From positions 1-10,541 of the forward strand of contig SKLX01000053.1 of NCBI GenBank assembly GCA_007121375.1: DNA of 10,541 nt, read 5' to 3'. The position numbers and the translations under genes are program-made. Numbering within the stretch: position 1 is the first letter of the stretch; every line of letters starts with the position of its first letter. The DNA comes from Bacillota bacterium (GTDB taxonomy: Bacteria; Bacillota; Dethiobacteria; SKNC01). The notes beneath the pieces are model-generated. The model had not been told where the DNA came from. It saw nothing but the letters and a program-made list of their open reading frames with translations, and made no database searches. Below are positions 6,546 through 10,541 of this stretch, piece after piece.

Positions 6546-7676
6546 TTATAATATTACCAGGTTATCCCTATGAATTACTTCGCTTTCTCCTATTTCTCCC
6601 AATAGTTCCCCAATATCTCTGGTTTTTACCCCTTTAATTTTACTTAAATCTTTAGCACCATAATTTACCAACCCCCGGGCTATTTCATTACAATCTTCAT
6701 CAATTACAGAAACAATATCTTCCCGTTCAAAATCACCCTTCACCTGGATAATTCCACTGGGAAGCAAACTCTTCCCCTTATTTAAAAGAGCATCCCTGGC
6801 CCCCTCATCTATTACAATAGTACCCTTTATAGTTGGGCCAAAGGCAATCCATCTTTTACGGCTGTGCATGGCTTTAGGTTGAGGAGGAAAAAGGGTGCCT
6901 ACCTTTTTTCCATTGAGGATATCATGAATTATCCCGGGTTTTTGTCCATTGGCTATTACCATGGAAACCCCCGTATTAACTGCTATTTTTGCCGCCATCA
7001 GTTTAGTTTTCATGCCCCCTGTCCCCAGGGTGGTATCTGTCTTTTCCGCCAGGCATTGAATCTCGGGGGATATCCTTTCCACGCATGAAATTAATTGAGC
7101 CCCCGAATTAACCCTGGGATTTGAAGTATACAATCCATCTATATCGGAAAGGTTAACCAGGAGATCTGCATCAACCAGGCTGGCTACCAGGGCTGATAAA
7201 TTATCATTATCCCCGAATTCTATTTCCTCCACTGCTACCGTATCATTCTCATTAATTACGGGAATTACTCCTAATTTAAGGAGAGTAGTTAAAGTGTTTC
7301 GAGAGTTAATATAACGCTGGCGGTTAATTAAATCTTCTCGGGTTAATAAAACCTGGGCCGCTGTATGACCGTACTCGGCAAAAAGCTTTTCATAGACCTG
7401 AATTAGTATTCCCTGACCAACGGCAGCTACTGCCTGTTTTTCAGGGATAGTCCTGGGTTTTTTGCTCAATCCCAACTTTCCTATCCCGGCTCCAATTGCC
7501 CCGGAAGAGACCAGGAGAACATCCCGGGATTGGTTTTTTAGATCCGCCAGTTCCCTTACTATTCTTTCAATATAATTTAAATTAAGCTTTCCGTTGGCAT
7601 AGGTAAGGCAGGAGGTGCCCACCTTAACTACAATTCGTTTAGCCCTGGTTAGGTTTGCTCTGATTTCTTCTTCCAA
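6546..7676 (-). CDS. proB: Glutamate 5-kinase with C-terminal PUA domain (ProB)
   Basis: Phosphorylates glutamate with ATP to gamma-glutamyl phosphate, the committed and normally proline-inhibited step of proline synthesis. Of 376 residues, the amino-acid-kinase domain spans about 12-265: IVVKVGTS (15-22), VSSGAIGAG (56-64), INENDTV (141-147), FGDNDNLSA (154-162), LSDIDGLYTSNP (176-187) and GTGGMKTK (218-225). A PUA domain follows (about 280-370), the two-domain form seen in E. coli and many Firmicutes. The start is TTG 7676, only 3 bases after the proC stop; its likely ribosome binding site, AAAGGA, is inside proC about 10 bases upstream. No nearby in-frame ATG offers an alternative, and the N-terminus then has the family's length. 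Translational coupling to proC is likely. Confidence 0.96.
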   Translation of the reverse strand: MEEEIRANLTRAKRIVVKVGTSCLTYANGKLNLNYIERIVRELADLKNQSRDVLLVSSGAIGAGIGKLGLSKKPRTIPEKQAVAAVGQGILIQVYEKLFAEYGHTAAQVLLTREDLINRQRYINSRNTLTTLLKLGVIPVINENDTVAVEEIEFGDNDNLSALVASLVDADLLVNLSDIDGLYTSNPRVNSGAQLISCVERISPEIQCLAEKTDTTLGTGGMKTKLMAAKIAVNTGVSMVIANGQKPGIIHDILNGKKVGTLFPPQPKAMHSRKRWIAFGPTIKGTIVIDEGARDALLNKGKSLLPSGIIQVKGDFEREDIVSVIDEDCNEIARGLVNYGAKDLSKIKGVKTRDIGELLGEIGESEVIHRDNLVIL

Positions 7677-7679
7677 TTG

Positions 7680-8516
7680 CTATCTATCCTTTCCTTTTTC
7701 ATCCCTTTCTTTCCCTAGTTCCTTTGAGCGCTGGCATGAAGACTCTACCGCATTTATTACCCCTCCCCTAAAAGAAGCTTTTTCCAGGGCATGAAGCCCA
7801 AAAATAGTAGTGCCGCCAGGAGATTTAATCTGTTCTTTCAAGAGGGAAGGATGGTCATTAGTGGACTCTACCATATCTGCCGTTCCTAAAACTGTCTGGG
7901 TAGCCAGGAGTAAAGCAGTTTCCCTGGGTAGACCAGCCTTAATTCCACCGTCAGCCAGGGCTTCTATAAAAGTCAGCACAAATGCTGGACCACTTCCGCT
8001 TAAGGCTGTGGCAGCATCCATATATTTTTCTTCCAGCACTATTGCCTTTCCCAGGGATTTTAAAAGGTCTTCTATGTAATCAACCTCCCCTTTTTCCACC
8101 CTTTCCCCGGGAGCAATGCAGCTCATTCCAGAACCAACTATACAAGGGGTATTGGGCATAACCCTTATTACTTTTCTGTCAGCACCCAGGCCCTTTCTAA
8201 TTTCCGAAATACTCATGCCTGCTGCAATAGAAACCACCAGATGATCTTCAGATACATCCCTTTTGATTTTTTTTAACATTTCAGGCATGTCCTGAGGTTT
8301 AACAGCAAGAAATATGATCCGGGCTGTTTCTAATACTTCTCCACTTGTAAAGGCTGTTCTTACCCCCAGGACTTCTTTTAGTTCCACTATTTCTCTTTCC
8401 TTGACATCAAAAACTATAATATCCTGGGGAGATACTTTTTCATTTTTTAAAAACCCCTTAACCATGGCCGAACCCATGGTTCCACAACCTATAAAGCCAA
8501 TACTGTAATTATTCAG
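7680..8516 (-). CDS. proC: Pyrroline-5-carboxylate reductase (ProC), apparent CTG start
   Basis: Reduces pyrroline-5-carboxylate to proline, the last step of the pathway. From the CTG at 8516 the protein has 278 residues, the normal size. Visible are the Rossmann motif IGFIGCGTMG (6-15), SGSGPAF, and the C-terminal signature SPGGTTIFGLHALE. The frame stays open upstream to a TTG at 8606, which would give 308 residues, but that extension has no homologous look, has no good ribosome binding site, and contains the predicted promoter. The only good Shine-Dalgarno-like sequence is an AG8 tract six bases before CTG; ATT at 8522 is directly after the tract and too close. No ATG, GTG or other TTG exists between 8606 and the Rossmann motif. 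First gene of proC-proB-proA. The product is certain; the start is inferred. Confidence 0.93.
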   Translation of the reverse strand: MNNYSIGFIGCGTMGSAMVKGFLKNEKVSPQDIIVFDVKEREIVELKEVLGVRTAFTSGEVLETARIIFLAVKPQDMPEMLKKIKRDVSEDHLVVSIAAGMSISEIRKGLGADRKVIRVMPNTPCIVGSGMSCIAPGERVEKGEVDYIEDLLKSLGKAIVLEEKYMDAATALSGSGPAFVLTFIEALADGGIKAGLPRETALLLATQTVLGTADMVESTNDHPSLLKEQIKSPGGTTIFGLHALEKASFRGGVINAVESSCQRSKELGKERDEKGKDR

Positions 8517-8522
8517 ATAAAT

Positions 8523-8531
8523 CCCCCCCCT
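8523..8531 (-). promoter_or_regulatory. G8 tract serving as proC ribosome binding site
   Basis: On the minus strand AG8 lies six bases before the CTG at 8516. CCCTG and CAGGG just upstream (loop GCTTA) can form a small hairpin using the first Gs, which could affect access. A homopolymer of this length is also prone to slippage or sequencing error. Confidence 0.45.
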
Positions 8532-8577
8532 GTAAGCCAGGGTAAAATTCCTTTTCCCAAGGCTTAAACCTTTTAAT

Positions 8578-8606
8578 ATTTTATTACAAACATCCCTTTT
8601 TTTCAA
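8578..8606 (-). promoter_or_regulatory. Sigma-A promoter for proCBA
   Basis: TTGAAA (8606-8601) and TAAAAT (8583-8578) are 17 bases apart; each matches consensus at five of six positions. Transcription would start near 8571, about 55 bases before the CTG start. The -35 coincides with the TTG that begins the long proC frame. Confidence 0.6.
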
Positions 8607-8636
8607 GCATCACCCAGCTCATCAAAGGCAATAACA

Positions 8637-8665
8637 TTGACAAAAACACGCAACTTGGTTATAAT
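8637..8665 (+). promoter_or_regulatory. Perfect-consensus sigma-A promoter for tRNA-Trp
   Basis: TTGACA (8637-8642) and TATAAT (8660-8665) are separated by exactly 17 bases. Transcription should start near 8672, about 24 bases before the mature tRNA. It is divergent from the proCBA promoter; 30 bases separate the two -35 elements. Confidence 0.9.
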
Positions 8666-8695
8666 AATTATCGAGCTAAATAAAGATAAATGCTA

Positions 8696-8771
8696 AGGGG
8701 AGTAGCTCAACTGGCAGAGCGGCGGTCTCCAAAACCGTAGGTTGCGGGTTCAAGTCCTGTCTCCCCTGCCA
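8696..8771 (+). tRNA. trnW: tRNA-Trp (CCA anticodon)
   Basis: A complete 76-base cloverleaf with an encoded CCA end. The acceptor stem AGGGGAG (8696-8702) pairs perfectly with CTCCCCT (8761-8767), followed by discriminator G and CCA. The D stem is GCTC/GAGC (8705-8708, 8717-8720). The anticodon stem is 8722-8726 with 8734-8738 and its loop CTCCAAA puts anticodon CCA at 8729-8731. The T arm is 8744-8760 with loop TTCAAGT. It is the only plus-strand gene and has its own promoter and terminator. Confidence 0.97.
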
Positions 8772-8783
8772 TAAGAAATCAAT

Positions 8784-8808
8784 AATCACGGTTTTTCCGT
8801 GATTTTTT
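8784..8808 (+). terminator. Intrinsic terminator after tRNA-Trp
   Basis: A perfect 8-bp stem (AATCACGG 8784-8791 with CCGTGATT 8797-8804) has a T5 loop and ends in a T run to 8808. It starts 13 bases after the tRNA CCA end. Confidence 0.9.
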
Positions 8809-8854
8809 AGTTTATACATTATCCTGATATTTCATAAATATGTTAAGTATAAAG

Positions 8855-8887
8855 AAAGACCACATAACAATTCCTTGTGGTCTTTTT
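8855..8887. terminator. Terminator hairpin after the DUF151 gene
   Basis: A perfect 10-bp stem (8855-8864 with 8876-8885) with an 11-base loop lies about 25 bases past the stop of the minus-strand DUF151 gene. The T tract is better on the plus strand (8883-8887) than on the minus strand (TTTCTTTA), so it may act in both directions. Confidence 0.7.
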
Positions 8888-8910
8888 ACATTTTTGTAAT
8901 TTTTAAAAAC

Positions 8911-9357
8911 CTAATGGACATCCTCATCATCGGGAGGCTCTTCCTTTATGATATCATCATAATCATAGGTGAATTCGATAAGCTTAAGACCCATATAAAT
9001 TGAAGAATTACATCTTAAAGCCAGGGCTATGGCATCACTGGGCCGGGAATCCACCACATAATTTTGTCCCTTACAGGTCAAGTATAATTCGGCATAAAAA
9101 GTATCATTCAATATATCCGTTATAACTACCTTTTCCAGAGTTCCGTTCAAACCGCTGCATAGGGATTTTAACAGGTCATGAGACATAGGCCTGGGAGGAA
9201 TTTTATCCTGAAGGGCCATCACAATAGCCTGAGCCTCAAAAGGGCCTATATGAATGGGGAGAACATTTTTTTCCTCCAAATCTGTCAGCAGCACCTGGAA
9301 TTCTCCTCCTTCGTCCATGGTTACTGCTTTTACCTTCACTTCATGCAATTTAAGCAC
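8911..9357 (-). CDS. DUF151 / bifunctional nuclease (BFN) domain protein
   Basis: A 148-residue BFN-domain (DUF151) protein of normal length for the family. It shows LPIHIGPFEAQAIVMALQ (33-50), RPMSHDLL (56-63) and VDSRPSDAIALALR (102-115), the family's most conserved run. The last residues are very acidic (EEPPDDEDVH). A plant relative was reported to have DNase and RNase activity, but the bacterial role is not established. The start is GTG 9357 with AGGAG seven bases upstream. It follows the dinB stop by 39 bases with no terminator between, so it may share a transcript with dinB. No signal peptide or membrane segment is seen. Confidence 0.93.
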   Translation of the reverse strand: MLKLHEVKVKAVTMDEGGEFQVLLTDLEEKNVLPIHIGPFEAQAIVMALQDKIPPRPMSHDLLKSLCSGLNGTLEKVVITDILNDTFYAELYLTCKGQNYVVDSRPSDAIALALRCNSSIYMGLKLIEFTYDYDDIIKEEPPDDEDVH

Positions 9358-9396
9358 CTTCTTTCTCCTCTATTTATGAGGCAAAACTGCTTTTTT

Positions 9397-10541
9397 TCAT
9401 AGATAATCCTTAACATAAAGGCGCCTTGCCCTACAAACCACTTCTTTGCCATATTTTTTCCGTAAATTATCTTGAATTCTAATAATTTTTTCTTCCTTCT
9501 GGTTATAATCATCAAAAAAAGCCACTTGTTTAAACTTTTCTAAGTTGGAAGCCTTTACTCCAACCAGCCTCCAGGGGGGATTACTATAATTACAAACAAA
9601 TAACAAGCTTACAGAATTATAAATATCAATATCCCTATTGGTAGCCTGGGGCAGGGTAATATCCCGGGTAATAGTTTTAAAATTAGAAAAACGAAGTTTC
9701 AGACTTATAGTCCTGGCATACAAACCTTTACTCCTAAGCCCGTACCCAACACCTTCTGAAAGCTCCATAATGGTTCCCAATATATATTCCCGGTCAGCAA
9801 TATCCTGGGCAAATGTTGTTTCTTCAGAAATTGATTTTGCCTGTTGTTTTTCTACCAGACCCCTTTCATCCTTACCATTAGCATAATCATAAAGCTTTAA
9901 CCCTGAGCTTCCCAGTAAATTATAAAGGATTTCTGGATTTGTTTTAGCAAGATCCCCCACATTATAAAATCCATACTGCTGAAGTTTATTTTCTGTAGCC
10001 GGGCCCACTCCTGGCAGAACTTCTACGGGCAGGGGCCACAAAATGTCAGATACCTCTTCAGGGCACAGGATTTTCATTCCATCGGGTTTGGCCAATTCAC
10101 AGGAAATTTTAGCTAACAATTTATTTACAGACACCCCGATGGTAACGGGTAGTTTAAGCCTTTCTCTAACTGCTTCCCTGATCATTCCTGCTGCTACACT
10201 GCCGGAACCTCTTTTTACGGCCAGGTAAGCTTCATCTACAGAAACAGGTTCGACATCAGGAGTAAATTCTTTTAATACCCCCATCACCTGGTGAGAAACC
10301 TGGCGGTAGCGCTTCATGTTTACAGGTAAAACAATAGCCTGGGGACAAAGCTCCAGGGCTCTTACCATGGACATGGCTGAGCGCACTCCAAACTTTCTTG
10401 CCTCATAAGAACATGCGGCAACCACACCCCTGTTAATAGAACCACCAACTATTACAGGTTTATTTCTGTATGCTTCATTGTCCCGCTGTTCCACTGAAGC
10501 ATAAAAAGCATCAAGATCGCATAAAAGTATATCCTGTTTAA
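9397..10541 (-). CDS. dinB: DNA polymerase IV, Y family (DinB), 5' end cut by window edge
   Basis: Error-prone translesion polymerase. The frame is open to the right edge, with 380 residues visible and probably only a few N-terminal residues missing; no start codon lies before the conserved CDLDAFYASVEQRD, which carries the first catalytic Asp. Further motifs are AACSYEARKFGV, the second acidic pair in SVDEAYL, a helix-hairpin-helix LPGVGPATENKL in the thumb, and a little-finger domain. QVAFFDD (9528-9508), near the C-terminus, sits where relatives have the QLSLF clamp-binding motif and is probably that site. The C-terminal tail after it (RKKYGKEVVCRAR) is as in Firmicute DinB. No SOS box can be judged because the promoter is outside. 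It precedes the DUF151 gene. Confidence 0.95.
   Translation of the reverse strand, partial: KQDILLCDLDAFYASVEQRDNEAYRNKPVIVGGSINRGVVAACSYEARKFGVRSAMSMVRALELCPQAIVLPVNMKRYRQVSHQVMGVLKEFTPDVEPVSVDEAYLAVKRGSGSVAAGMIREAVRERLKLPVTIGVSVNKLLAKISCELAKPDGMKILCPEEVSDILWPLPVEVLPGVGPATENKLQQYGFYNVGDLAKTNPEILYNLLGSSGLKLYDYANGKDERGLVEKQQAKSISEETTFAQDIADREYILGTIMELSEGVGYGLRSKGLYARTISLKLRFSNFKTITRDITLPQATNRDIDIYNSVSLLFVCNYSNPPWRLVGVKASNLEKFKQVAFFDDYNQKEEKIIRIQDNLRKKYGKEVVCRARRLYVKDYL

Noticed and set aside
9370..9402. An eight-codon frame overlapping the dinB stop (ATGA) before the DUF151 gene.
   Set aside because: It is too short, has no ribosome binding site of its own and no conserved feature; likely chance.

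Overview
The window looks like a chromosomal housekeeping region of a low-to-medium GC Gram-positive bacterium, most likely a Clostridia-like Bacillota. This is inferred from strong AGGAGG-type ribosome binding sites, sigma-A promoters close to TTGACA/TATAAT, U-tailed intrinsic terminators, a tRNA with its CCA end encoded, and a phasin-like gene next to a UbiB-family kinase gene. No phage genes, insertion sequences or CRISPR arrays were seen. All nine protein genes lie on the minus strand; only the tRNA is on the plus strand.

Read in the direction of minus-strand transcription (right to left): a DNA polymerase IV gene (dinB, cut by the right edge) is followed by a DUF151/BFN-domain gene, probably in one transcript ending at a hairpin near 8855-8885. 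A tRNA-Trp(CCA) gene on the plus strand has its own perfect-consensus promoter and terminator. Divergent from it is a complete glutamate-to-proline operon, proC-proB-proA, with tightly spaced genes and a terminator at 5218-5252. Next is a two-gene unit, phasin-like protein then UbiB/ABC1-type kinase, behind an extended -10 promoter. Then comes pabA-pabB, which makes 4-amino-4-deoxychorismate from chorismate and glutamine for folate synthesis. The last gene is an SbcD/YhaO-type DNA-repair phosphoesterase gene cut by the left edge.

The most interesting part is non-coding: the pabAB leader (about 2975-3099). A strong intrinsic terminator ends about 25 bases before the pabA start, leaving no room for a promoter after it, so pabAB transcripts must read through it. 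A 5-bp GC hairpin competes with the terminator arm, and a small ribosome-accessible frame runs through the terminator into pabA. Together these look like a transcription-attenuation device that I cannot assign to a known class. Other points: proC apparently starts at CTG behind a G8 tract, because its promoter lies inside the only longer reading frame; pabA overlaps pabB by more than 70 bases; and CCWGG pentamers are strikingly frequent across the window.
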